In this document: piece after piece, positions 9,151-19,331 of the stretch | Layout of the letters: every line of letters starts with the position of its first letter | How positions within the stretch are numbered: the stretch's first letter is position 1 | NCBI RefSeq assembly: GCF_002282855.1 | Contig: NZ_NRIR01000006.1 | Coordinates: 62,001 to 126,000 of the forward strand | Length of the DNA stretch: 64,000 bases | DNA from: Paraferrimonas sedimenticola | GTDB taxonomy: Bacteria > Pseudomonadota > Gammaproteobacteria > Enterobacterales > Shewanellaceae | Direction of reading: 5' to 3' | Made by a program: the position numbers and the translations under genes | The notes under the pieces: model-generated | Told to the model about the DNA's origin: nothing | Seen by the model: the letters and a program-made list of their open reading frames with translations, nothing else | The model's database searches: none

Positions 9151-10068
9151 TTAACCAAACAACAGCGGCTTGCTGGCCTTTTTCAAGCGTTGCGTGAGCT
9201 GCACCAAATAATCCGTTACCGAGCGATAAGGCTTTAACGGCGCCGACTGCTCCAAGGATGGCCAGTTGCGCAAAAGGGTCTCTGGATTGGCCTCTTCTTC
9301 GTCTAGCAGCACTCCTTTGCTCTCGTAGACCTGAGCTAAAGAAAATTGACCACCGGCGACGAGCAAGTGCTTACCATTGGGTGCTGAGTCACTGGCTAAC
9401 AACACCAAGCCAGGAGTCACACGCTGCGGTTGCGCTATTTGCTTGAGCTCGGGCTTGTAGTGCTCTTGAGTCAGACGCGTATTGGCCACAGGACACAGGC
9501 TATTGACTCGAATGTTGTCGGCTTCGCCTTCGCGAGCCAGCGAGTTAACCATGCCGTACAAGGCCATTTTGGCCGATGAGTGAGGCACGTGCCCAGCTTC
9601 ACCGTAAAAGCCAGTGGCCGAGGTAGCCACTATAATACGACCGCCACCTTGTGCCTGAAACAAAGGCCAGGCGCGCTTGGCTAAGTGAAATACGCTGTCG
9701 ACTTCGACCGAGAACATGCGCTGCCATTCGGAGTGACTAGTATCGATAAGCGATTTATGCATCTGATAGCCTGCTGAGCAAACGACAATATCTAGCCGCC
9801 CCCATTGCTCAACCACAAATTTGACCGTGCCATCGATATCCATTTCGTCAGCCACATCCACCACAAAAGTCATGGCTTCGCCACCTAGGTGATGAATTAA
9901 ACTTGCGACCTCTTGCAGGGCTTCATCGCTTTCACCCTGACCATCAGCATCGCAACCATTGTCAATTAAAGCTACTTTGGCTCCGCGCTCGGCTAACGCC
10001 AACGCATAAGCCCGACCCAGTCCGCGCGCAGCTCCTGTCACAATCGCGGTCTGACCGTCAAATCGCAT
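9151..10068 (-). CDS. SDR-family protein, MFE-2-like, with His in place of the catalytic Tyr
   Basis: 305-residue SDR resembling the (3R)-hydroxyacyl-CoA dehydrogenase domain of type 2 multifunctional enzymes. It has a good cofactor motif TGAARGLGRA (11-20), Asp36 after beta-2 for NAD preference, CSAG (97-100) and SLAREGEADNIRVNSLCPVA. The active site reads Ser150 ... His163-S-S-A-Lys167, so the tyrosine of YxxxK is His. The C-terminal ~60 residues extend past the SDR core. It lies downstream of no other gene on its strand and may act on acyl-CoA or be a pseudoenzyme; the substrate cannot be stated. Confidence 0.82.
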   Translation of the reverse strand: MRFDGQTAIVTGAARGLGRAYALALAERGAKVALIDNGCDADGQGESDEALQEVASLIHHLGGEAMTFVVDVADEMDIDGTVKFVVEQWGRLDIVVCSAGYQMHKSLIDTSHSEWQRMFSVEVDSVFHLAKRAWPLFQAQGGGRIIVATSATGFYGEAGHVPHSSAKMALYGMVNSLAREGEADNIRVNSLCPVANTRLTQEHYKPELKQIAQPQRVTPGLVLLASDSAPNGKHLLVAGGQFSLAQVYESKGVLLDEEEANPETLLRNWPSLEQSAPLKPYRSVTDYLVQLTQRLKKASKPLLFG

Positions 10069-10327
10069 ATCTCATCTCCCCTGTTTCCTTTTAGTTAAGT
10101 AAACCACAAACTCGCAACAAGGGACGGTTGCGATAGCAAAATTGCAACCGGGATCAATTTGAATAGAACAAGTGTTAGCTGACGCAGGCGCAGGCATTCA
10201 GATTTGTTAACAGGTGGCTATAGGAGCTGTCGTCAATCGCTTAGCAAACCCCTCTTTTAGCAGCTCCTTTAGCACCAGTGAGGCCTATGTTAAACTCTGG
10301 CCAATTTTTTCAATCGTGAACTCGCTT

Positions 10328-11221
10328 ATGTCTGCCTGGCTAACCGCCATTCGTCCTCGAACTCTTCCCGCCGCTATTGGCCCCATACTGGTGGCTAACG
10401 TTTTAGCTTGGAGTCACGGCCACTTTGCATGGCTGATAGCCGTCAGTTCGATGGGATGCGCGCTGTTGCTGCAAATCGGGGTGAACCTAGCCAACGACTA
10501 CTTTGATTTTCGCTCTGGAGTGGATACAGACGATCGATTAGGGCCAATGCGCGTTACTCAGCAAGGCTTGATAGCTCCGGAAAAGGTGCGCAACGCCATG
10601 GCGCTGTCCTTAGTGGCGGCGGTCGCGGTGGGTTTGTACCTGATCTACATCGGTGGCCCGATTGTGGCCTTTTTGGCGGCCTTCTCTGTGCTGGGCGCGC
10701 TTTGCTACAGCGGTGGCCCATACCCTCTGGCATCCCACGGACTCGGCGAAGTGGCGGCGTTTGTCTATTTTGGTTTAGTGGCGATTGTCGGCGTTTACTT
10801 TATACACACAGGTACCACTCACGCCGATGCTTGGATATTGGCCAGCTGCTTAGGTCTGCTCAATGCGGCAATCATGTTGGTCAACAACACCCGCGATATC
10901 AGTACCGACCAAAAGGCTGGCAAGCGCACTTTGGCGGTGCGCATTGGTTTGGCGAACGCCCGTAGCCTCTATACTGTGCTGCTGTTCGCCCCCATTATGC
11001 TGACGATTCTGCAATTCTTGTTGCTCGAAGGCAGCGGCTGGCTGGCTTTGGCTGTGGGCCTGACCCTGCCAATGGCGCGCTCACTAGCCAACGCCTTTCA
11101 ACAGTCGCAAGGGGCTGCTCTCAACCCCTTGCTTGGTCGCACCGCCTTGCTCACGCTAATGTTTAGCTTGGCCTACAGCGTAGGCTTGGCGCTAAGCGTT
11201 TTATTTCCCGCCCAAAGCTAG
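10328..11221 (+). CDS. menA: 1,4-dihydroxy-2-naphthoate polyprenyltransferase
   Basis: UbiA-family membrane prenyltransferase that makes demethylmenaquinone. ATG 10328 (MSAWLTAIRP) is preferred; the open frame extends back to 10214 but that part looks non-coding. 297 residues with about nine membrane helices. Both Asp-rich motifs are present: NDYFDFRSGVDTDDR in the first half and NNTRDISTDQKAGKRTL in the second. Its stop overlaps that of the convergent prpE by four bases (CTAG). Implies menaquinone-based respiration. Confidence 0.93.
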   Translation: MSAWLTAIRPRTLPAAIGPILVANVLAWSHGHFAWLIAVSSMGCALLLQIGVNLANDYFDFRSGVDTDDRLGPMRVTQQGLIAPEKVRNAMALSLVAAVAVGLYLIYIGGPIVAFLAAFSVLGALCYSGGPYPLASHGLGEVAAFVYFGLVAIVGVYFIHTGTTHADAWILASCLGLLNAAIMLVNNTRDISTDQKAGKRTLAVRIGLANARSLYTVLLFAPIMLTILQFLLLEGSGWLALAVGLTLPMARSLANAFQQSQGAALNPLLGRTALLTLMFSLAYSVGLALSVLFPAQS

Positions 11222-13116
11222 TCTTTGACGCCCATTTGGTGGAGAGTTTGCTCCACCAATTGCAGTGTGCTTGGGTCCTCAATGGTAGCTGGCGTCTGAT
11301 AACTTTGGTTGTCGGCAATTTTACGCATGGTGGCTCGCAATATTTTGCCCGAACGGGTCTTGGGTAAGCGCGGAATTGAGCTGACCAGCTTAAAGCTAGC
11401 TACCGCTCCCACTTGCTCACGCACCAAAGAAATCAACTCTTGTTGCAGCGCGTCTTCACTGAGCTCAACCCCTTGCTTTAACACCACTAAACCCAGTGGC
11501 AATTGACCTTTGAGATTGTCGTGAACTCCAATCACCGCTGCCTCGGCTACCGCCGGATGGCTGCACAGTACCTCTTCGAAGCGACCGGTAGAGAGTCGGT
11601 GCCCCGCCACATTAATGATGTCATCAAGGCGACTCATGATGTACAAGTAACCATCTTCATCCATGTAACCGGCATCGCCACTTAAGTAGTAACCCGGGTA
11701 GCGCGCCATATAGCCCTGATAAAAGCGCTCTGGGTTACCCCACAGGCCAGTCAAAGTCCCCGGTGGCAGCGGCAGTTTTATCACCACAGCACCTTGAGCG
11801 TTCGGCTCCACTGGCTCACCGGACTCGTCCACCACGCTGACCTGATAACCAGGGATTGCCAAACAGGGGCTTCCAGCTTTCACCGGCATGGGATCACTGC
11901 CCATCATGTTGGCACAAATTGACCAGCCCGTTTCGGTTTGCCACCAGTGATCCACCACAGGCTTTTGCAAACGTTCACCGGCCCAATGCAAAGTGTCTGG
12001 ATCGCAACGCTCGCCGGCCAAAAACAACACAGCCAGCGAGCTGGTATCGTATTGGCTCAACCAGTCGCCGTTGGGATCTTCGCGCTTAATCGCTCGAATC
12101 GCGGTAGGCGCGGTAAAGAAACTCTTAACGCTGTAGTCTTGAATAACTCGCCAAAAAGCACCGGCATTCGGGGTGCCCACAGGTTTACCTTCGTAAACCA
12201 CAGTGGTTGCACCAACCAACAATGGCCCGTACACAATGTAAGAGTGGCCAACCACCCAGCCAACATCTGAGGCGGCCCAAAACACTTCGCCAGCGCCCAC
12301 ATCATAAATGTGTTTCATAGACCAGGTCAGCGCCACCGCGTGACCACCATTATCGCGTACCACACCTTTGGGTGTTCCCGTGGTGCCAGAGGTGTAAAGA
12401 ATGTACAGTGGGTGAGTCGCATCAAGCGCTACCCAATCGGCGTCGCTGGCGCGTTCGCAGCAATCGAGCCAATCGTGATCTCTGGGCGCTTGCAGTTGCG
12501 CCTGACATTGCTCGCGCTGATAGATAAGACAAGCATCGACGCTATGCGCACTGAGATTTAGGGCCTCATCCAACAAGGGTTTGTAAGGCAGCACTTTGGC
12601 ACCTTCAACGCCACAAGAAGCGGAAATCACGATTTTCGGTTTGGCATCATCAATTCGCGTGGCCAGTTCTTTGGCGGCAAATCCACCAAACACCACAGAG
12701 TGAATCGCACCGATACGAGCGCAGGCTAGCATGGCATAGGTGGTTTGCGGGATCATCGGCATGTAGATCACCACAGTATCTCCTTGAGTCACACCCAGGT
12801 CTTGCAAGGCGCCAGCTAGGCGTTTTACTTCGCGATGCAGTTGGTTGTAGCTGATGGTCTCGCGGCTATCAGTGACAGGACTGTCGTAATAGATGGCGGC
12901 TTGTTCACCCCGCCCTAGCTCCACATGACGGTCAACCGCGTTGTAGCAAGTATTGAGCTTACCGCCACTAAACCACTGGTAGTCGTGGGCTTGCTCCCCC
13001 TGAGTCAGTACCTCTTGATAAGGCGATGCCCAGTCGACCGCTTTGGCGGCCTCACCCCAGAATTGTTGCGGGTTGCTTGCGGCCTGCTCAGCCATGACTT
13101 TTCTCAACTGCGTCAT
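11218..13116 (-). CDS. prpE: propionyl-CoA synthetase
   Basis: AMP-forming acyl-CoA synthetase, 632 residues, activating propionate. AMP-binding motif YTSGTTGTPKGVV near residue 240, WWQTETGWS, and the C-terminal PKTRSGKILR with Lys591, the usual acetylation-regulated lysine. VFGGFAAKELATRIDD and DVGWVVGHSYIVYGPLL follow PrpE/Acs pattern. AAGGAG lies before the ATG. Divergent from liuR; propionyl-CoA is also the end product of the valine operon in this window, so shared regulation makes sense. Acetyl-CoA synthetase is the alternative but the N-terminus and length are PrpE-like. Confidence 0.9.
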   Translation of the reverse strand: MTQLRKVMAEQAASNPQQFWGEAAKAVDWASPYQEVLTQGEQAHDYQWFSGGKLNTCYNAVDRHVELGRGEQAAIYYDSPVTDSRETISYNQLHREVKRLAGALQDLGVTQGDTVVIYMPMIPQTTYAMLACARIGAIHSVVFGGFAAKELATRIDDAKPKIVISASCGVEGAKVLPYKPLLDEALNLSAHSVDACLIYQREQCQAQLQAPRDHDWLDCCERASDADWVALDATHPLYILYTSGTTGTPKGVVRDNGGHAVALTWSMKHIYDVGAGEVFWAASDVGWVVGHSYIVYGPLLVGATTVVYEGKPVGTPNAGAFWRVIQDYSVKSFFTAPTAIRAIKREDPNGDWLSQYDTSSLAVLFLAGERCDPDTLHWAGERLQKPVVDHWWQTETGWSICANMMGSDPMPVKAGSPCLAIPGYQVSVVDESGEPVEPNAQGAVVIKLPLPPGTLTGLWGNPERFYQGYMARYPGYYLSGDAGYMDEDGYLYIMSRLDDIINVAGHRLSTGRFEEVLCSHPAVAEAAVIGVHDNLKGQLPLGLVVLKQGVELSEDALQQELISLVREQVGAVASFKLVSSIPRLPKTRSGKILRATMRKIADNQSYQTPATIEDPSTLQLVEQTLHQMGVKD

Positions 13117-13234
13117 TTTCCACTCCTTGACTCTCGCTAGCTGGACTCTAGTAATAGCAAGCGTTCAAAACTTAGCCAATTAGACCTAAGTGTAGGGAGC
13201 ACTAATCAAGAGGGATAATTCTGCATCCTTTACC

Positions 13235-13244
13235 TTTACGTAAA
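13235..13244. promoter_or_regulatory. putative LiuR site in the prpE/liuR divergent gap
   Basis: TTTACGTAAA, a perfect 10-bp palindrome followed by CTTCC, 44-53 bp before the liuR start. It shares TTTACG..AA with the site at 5741-5756. Placed to act on liuR-liuA and possibly prpE. Inferred autoregulation. Confidence 0.5.
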
Positions 13245-13287
13245 CTTCCTTTAAGGTAATTTCAATCAGCCCCAAAAAAACAGCACG

Positions 13288-13683
13288 ATGACTAACGAAA
13301 AGAAAGCGACATTCAGCATTAGCGAGTTGTCCAAAGAGTTTGATATTACCACCCGCAGCATTCGTTTTTACGAGGACCAAGGCTTGATTAAGCCGCGTCG
13401 TAAAGGCCAAACCCGTATCTACAGCATTAAAGATAAAGTGCGTTTGAAACTGGTTCTGCGCGGCAAACGCTTGGGCTTTTCACTGGCAGAAACCCGTCGT
13501 TTGTTTGAGCTATACGATACCGACAAATCCAGCTCAAACCAGTTAGAAGCCATGCTGTCGATGATCGACCAAAAAAAACAAGAGCTACAACAACAAATGG
13601 ACGACATTCAAGTGGTGTTGATGGAACTGAATGCTTCTGAGGCTCAATGTCGAGCCGCCCTTCATAATAAAAAACTAACCTGA
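13288..13683 (+). CDS. liuR: MerR-family regulator, LiuR type
   Basis: 131-residue MerR protein: helix-turn-helix [26 protein letters not shown] (residues 8-33), wing [10 protein letters not shown], then a coiled-coil dimerisation helix ([24 protein letters not shown]). No Cys-rich metal-binding tail. It lies 13 nt before isovaleryl-CoA dehydrogenase, the arrangement of the LiuR regulator of leucine/isoleucine utilisation in proteobacteria. A palindrome of the expected type precedes it. Confidence 0.85.
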   Translation: MTNEKKATFSISELSKEFDITTRSIRFYEDQGLIKPRRKGQTRIYSIKDKVRLKLVLRGKRLGFSLAETRRLFELYDTDKSSSNQLEAMLSMIDQKKQELQQQMDDIQVVLMELNASEAQCRAALHNKKLT

Positions 13684-13696
13684 AAAGGAAGATTGC

Positions 13697-14857
13697 ATGA
13701 ACCCCTTGTTTGACGGCTTCAATTTTGGCCACGGCGAAACGCTAGACATGCTGCAGCAGTCGGTACGCGAATTCGCCCAAGCTGAAATCGCCCCCCTTGC
13801 TGAAGCAGCCGACGCCAATAACGCCTTCCCCAACGAGTTGTGGCCAAAACTTGGTGAAATGGGCCTGCTAGGTATTACCGCCGAAGAGGAGTACGGCGGG
13901 GTCAACATGGGCTATCTAGCCCATGTGCTAGCGATGGAAGAAATCAGCCGAGCGTCGGCCTCGATTGGTTTGAGCTACGGCGCGCACTCCAACCTGTGCG
14001 TTAACCAGTTGACTAAAAACGGGTCTCCAGAGCAAAAGGCCAAGTACCTACCCAAGCTGATTAGCGGTGAGCACATTGGCGCTCTAGCCATGAGTGAGCC
14101 AAACGCCGGCTCGGACGTGGTATCGATGAAACTGCAGGCGCGTAAACAAGGCGACAAGTACATTCTCAATGGCACCAAGATGTGGATCACCAATGGTCCC
14201 GATGCGAATACCTTTGTGATTTACGCTAAAACTGACAATGACCTTGGCGCCCACGGCATTACTGCCTTTATCGTCGAGAAAGGCTACAAAGGCTTTTCGC
14301 AAGCGCAAAAGCTCGACAAGTTGGGCATGCGTGGCTCAAACACTTGCGAGTTGGTGTTTGAAGATGTGGAAGTGCCAGAAGAGAACATACTGGGCGGTCT
14401 GAATCAGGGCGTTAAAGTTCTGATGAGCGGCTTGGATTACGAGCGCGTGGTATTGGCTGCCGGACCATTAGGTATCATGGCAGCGGCCATGGACCTAGTG
14501 TTGCCCTACGTGCAACAGCGCGAGCAGTTTGGCAAACCCATCGGCGCTTTCCAGCTAGTACAAGGCAAATTGGCGGACATGTACACCCAAATGAACGCCT
14601 GTCGCAGCTATGTTTACTCGGTAGCGCGTGCATGCGATCGCGGTGAGACCACCCGTAAAGACGCCGCTGGGGCGATTTTGTACGCGGCCGAGAAAGCCAC
14701 TCAAGTAGCGCTGGATGCGATTCAGCTGCTCGGTGGTAATGGCTACATCAACGAGTTCAGCGCCGGACGTTTGCTGCGCGATGCCAAGCTTTATGAGATT
14801 GGCGCCGGCACTTCAGAGATCCGCCGTATGCTAATTGGCCGAGAGTTGGTTAAGTAA
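13697..14857 (+). CDS. liuA: isovaleryl-CoA dehydrogenase
   Basis: 386-residue flavoprotein oxidising isovaleryl-CoA to 3-methylcrotonyl-CoA in leucine degradation. The catalytic Glu is Glu249 in [16 protein letters not shown], the special position of isovaleryl-CoA dehydrogenases. The usual C-terminal Glu is Ala in [12 protein letters not shown], as in the human enzyme. [13 protein letters not shown] and [11 protein letters not shown] are also typical. Cotranscribed with liuR. The genes that normally follow (methylcrotonyl-CoA carboxylase, methylglutaconyl-CoA hydratase, HMG-CoA lyase) are not here. Confidence 0.95.
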   Translation: MNPLFDGFNFGHGETLDMLQQSVREFAQAEIAPLAEAADANNAFPNELWPKLGEMGLLGITAEEEYGGVNMGYLAHVLAMEEISRASASIGLSYGAHSNLCVNQLTKNGSPEQKAKYLPKLISGEHIGALAMSEPNAGSDVVSMKLQARKQGDKYILNGTKMWITNGPDANTFVIYAKTDNDLGAHGITAFIVEKGYKGFSQAQKLDKLGMRGSNTCELVFEDVEVPEENILGGLNQGVKVLMSGLDYERVVLAAGPLGIMAAAMDLVLPYVQQREQFGKPIGAFQLVQGKLADMYTQMNACRSYVYSVARACDRGETTRKDAAGAILYAAEKATQVALDAIQLLGGNGYINEFSAGRLLRDAKLYEIGAGTSEIRRMLIGRELVK

Positions 14858-14880
14858 ATCAGATTTACAAGGAAGGAAGT

Positions 14881-15084
14881 ATGGGAAACATCGGACTGTT
14901 AACGCTCGTGGTCGCGCTATTGATATACCTGACGCCAATCGTGATAATCGCGCGCTCAGACAAAACCCAAGGCACGGAGAAAATCATTTGGCTTTTCGCC
15001 GTGGTGTTTGTGTCTTGGTTTGCATGCCTCTTGTATTGGCTAGTAGCGCCAGTGTCCGGGGTGAGAAAACCTCACGTGCATTAA
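14881..15084 (+). CDS. small two-helix membrane protein, PLDc_N-like
   Basis: 67 residues with two predicted membrane helices (residues about 5-21 and 37-57) joined by a polar loop SDKTQGTEKIIW. The pattern resembles the phospholipase D N-terminal (PLDc_N) mini-domain found alone in many small bacterial proteins. A strong AAGGAAGG lies before the ATG, 23 nt after liuA, so it is translated with liuR-liuA. Function unknown. Confidence 0.75.
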   Translation: MGNIGLLTLVVALLIYLTPIVIIARSDKTQGTEKIIWLFAVVFVSWFACLLYWLVAPVSGVRKPHVH

Positions 15085-15112
15085 ATCTGCCATTGAAACT
15101 GGTGTCTGTGAA

Positions 15113-15138
15113 ACGGGGTCTTACACGACCCCGTTTTT
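15113..15138 (+). terminator. terminator of liuR-liuA-small membrane protein
   Basis: 8-bp stem ACGGGGTC/GACCCCGT, 6-nt loop, then TTTT. Marks the end of the liu unit after only one enzyme gene. Confidence 0.85.
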
Positions 15139-15200
15139 ATGTGCGCTTAGTGCTAATCAAGCACCACTCTTTGGCAATCCCACAAGGCTAGCTCCTTCAC

Positions 15201-16139
15201 TCAGTCGCTTACAAATCGGTCAATCTCAGCGTAGCCACTAGTTGAAGCCTGTCTTGGCGTCACTTTAAAGTGAGTTTTAAAGTCTCGATGAAACTGCGAC
15301 AAATTGCGATAACCCACCTCATCAGCGGCCACTGTCACCTGTTTGCAATCGTGAACTATCAAGTTTCGCGCCTTACTCAGTCGAATCTGCTTGATGAATT
15401 GAATCGGCGATGTGCCTGTTAGCAATTTGAATTCTCGATGGAAGTGACTGGCGCTCATGTTAGACATGTCCGCCAGCGAAGACACTTCTATCCGTTGTGA
15501 GTAAGACTGCTTGATATAGTCCACCACCAGCGCAATCTTATTCTCTGGCGTGTTGACTTGCATGGCCTGGTGCAAAGTGCGGCCGTGGGGGCTTTGCAGT
15601 ACTCGATACAACACCTCGCGCAATTGTGATTCACCGATAGCCGCGCTGTCTTGCTTGGACAGCATAGAATTGGCTAGCCGAACTACAGAATCGCTGAGCT
15701 CAGCGCTAAGCGCCACTGGCTCGACCCCTCGAGTTTCGGTATTCGGTAAAGCACTTTCCCCTCCCATACTGGCCACAAGATGTTTCACATCGCTGGAGTT
15801 AGTTTGGATGAATAAGCCAAACACTGGCTCAGATTCGCTGGCCAAGGTTTGACAGATAAGTGGCGTCGACACTGTGACTATCAAAAAGTGTTCCGAGTCA
15901 TAGTTAAACTGCTGCTCACCGAACACGCCTATTTTGGCACCATTGAGAATAAACCCAATACCACTGGGGTACACCATGGCGCTAAAGTCCACCGGTTTGA
16001 CGCTCCAGAAAAAGTTAACCCCTTCGACATACGAAGGGACGACACCCTGCTTATCACAAACGCCGTATTCCTTTCTGAATGCTCGATATAGCTGTAACGC
16101 TTCGCTCAAACCACACCTCTGGAAACTCACTAAGACCAT
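15201..16139 (-). CDS. AraC-family transcriptional regulator
   Basis: 312 residues. The N-terminal ~180 residues match the AraC_N effector domain (FSAMVYPSGIGFILNGAK, then FLIVTVSTPL). The C-terminal 100 residues hold the two-HTH AraC domain: VSSLADMSNMSASHFHREFKLLTGTSPIQFIKQIRL and VTVAADEVGYRNLSQFHRDFKTHFKVTPRQ. Divergent from the alpha/beta hydrolase gene, which is the likely target. The effector is unknown. Confidence 0.88.
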   Translation of the reverse strand: MVLVSFQRCGLSEALQLYRAFRKEYGVCDKQGVVPSYVEGVNFFWSVKPVDFSAMVYPSGIGFILNGAKIGVFGEQQFNYDSEHFLIVTVSTPLICQTLASESEPVFGLFIQTNSSDVKHLVASMGGESALPNTETRGVEPVALSAELSDSVVRLANSMLSKQDSAAIGESQLREVLYRVLQSPHGRTLHQAMQVNTPENKIALVVDYIKQSYSQRIEVSSLADMSNMSASHFHREFKLLTGTSPIQFIKQIRLSKARNLIVHDCKQVTVAADEVGYRNLSQFHRDFKTHFKVTPRQASTSGYAEIDRFVSD

Positions 16140-16272
16140 TGATAACCCTCGTGCAAAAAAGCAGAAAAGTACAATTTTTGGGCAGATTTGTGACTAACCC
16201 GAGCCAAGTATCCATCCTATATTGAAGTGGAAATTACTGATTCACCCACCTTTCCAATGGGAGCTAGGTCCA

Positions 16273-17199
16273 ATGCAAGCATCTGATATCTCTCCAGAAC
16301 AGCTAGCCACAGTAAAGTATTTGGCGGAGTTTGCGGTTCGCCCTATGTTCAGAACCCCACTGTTTGTCACCCCAAACGACTGGGGCATAGATAATTATAA
16401 AAACGTGTTTTTTCCGTCTGCCGATGGCGTTCCCCTTGAAGGTTGGCTGATGCGAGCAGCTAACTCCCAAAAGCTCATCATTGCCAACCATCCAATGCCT
16501 ATGTCTCGCGCGGGATTTTGTGGCCATTTCGGTGAGCCTTGGAGCAATGTGGATGACATCAAAATCGACTTCGTGCGGATTTGGTCTCATCTGGTCAAGG
16601 CGGGTTATAACGTGCTGGCTTATGATCTGCGCAATCACGGCACCAGTGGCGCCGCGAATGGTGGTATTTGTGGTATCGGCCGCTATGAATGGCGCGACTG
16701 TGTTGGCGCTAAGCGCTACGTTGACAATCACCCTGAGCTCGCGCAAATGGATGTCGCTTTGTACAGCCAATGTACTGGTGCTAACGCTCAATTCGAGGCA
16801 ATAAAGTATCACCCTGAGTTGTTTGCCAATGTGAAATGCATGCTTGCGCCTTTGCCTGTTTCAATGCAGGCATTAATGAGCTCTTTCGCAGCTCTACAAG
16901 GCGTGGCTGACTATTTGGAGCTGATGGATTTCGAACAGCTCAAATTAGGTGGGTTTAAAAACGAAGCGATGAACCCTCAGCACTTTGCCGATGCGGTGAC
17001 TATGCCGGTACTCAGTGTTCAAGTAAAAGACGATTTGTGGACAGACAACCCCGCCGATGGCCAAAAGACCTTTGACGCTTTGGGCAGCCAAGACAAACAA
17101 TTGTTTTGGATAGAAGGTACGACGCGTCGATTCGACGGCTATAACTATTTTGGCGAGCATCCAGAGATGATGCTGGAGTGGTTTGGCAAGTACCTGTGA
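16273..17199 (+). CDS. alpha/beta hydrolase with Cys nucleophile
   Basis: ATG 16273 is preferred over the upstream frame opening (16222) because GGGAGCTAGG lies just before it; 308 residues. Alpha/beta-hydrolase features: ANHPMPM oxyanion region, YDLRNHGTSG, and a nucleophile elbow YSQCTGAN in which the usual Ser is Cys167, as in dienelactone hydrolase-like enzymes. VKDDLWTD supplies the acid region, and a His near GEHPEMM completes a possible triad. Divergent from an AraC regulator. Substrate unknown. Confidence 0.8.
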   Translation: MQASDISPEQLATVKYLAEFAVRPMFRTPLFVTPNDWGIDNYKNVFFPSADGVPLEGWLMRAANSQKLIIANHPMPMSRAGFCGHFGEPWSNVDDIKIDFVRIWSHLVKAGYNVLAYDLRNHGTSGAANGGICGIGRYEWRDCVGAKRYVDNHPELAQMDVALYSQCTGANAQFEAIKYHPELFANVKCMLAPLPVSMQALMSSFAALQGVADYLELMDFEQLKLGGFKNEAMNPQHFADAVTMPVLSVQVKDDLWTDNPADGQKTFDALGSQDKQLFWIEGTTRRFDGYNYFGEHPEMMLEWFGKYL

Positions 17200-17225
17200 G
17201 CGTGTCGAATTAGCTAAACGCTAGC

Positions 17226-17255
17226 TCGCGAGGGAGTCGTCCTGCTCCCTCGCGA
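17226..17255. terminator. long hairpin between convergent hydrolase and ligA
   Basis: 11-bp perfect stem TCGCGAGGGAG/CTCCCTCGCGA with an 8-nt loop, without a T-run on either strand. It lies 9 bp from the ligA stop and may block both transcripts or only protect 3' ends. Confidence 0.5.
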
Positions 17256-17264
17256 ACCATTGTC

Positions 17265-19326
<2,062 letters not shown>

Positions 19327-19331
19327 GAAAA

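Noticed and set aside
10226-10268. AGGAGCTG/CAGCTCCT inverted repeat upstream of menA as riboswitch or terminator
   Set aside because: Eight-bp arms with a 27-nt loop and no T-run or known riboswitch pattern; too weak to call.
11218-11221. Four-base overlap of menA and prpE stop codons as regulatory
   Set aside because: Convergent genes sharing CTAG are common and no further structure is seen.
13697-14857. LiuA as a dead acyl-CoA dehydrogenase lacking the C-terminal Glu
   Set aside because: Isovaleryl-CoA dehydrogenases use a Glu in the middle helix instead; Glu249 is present.
15101-15110. GGTGTCTGTG after the small membrane protein as another repeat copy
   Set aside because: Lacks the GGTGGG half and the TTA end; a 10-base match in 64 kb is not significant.
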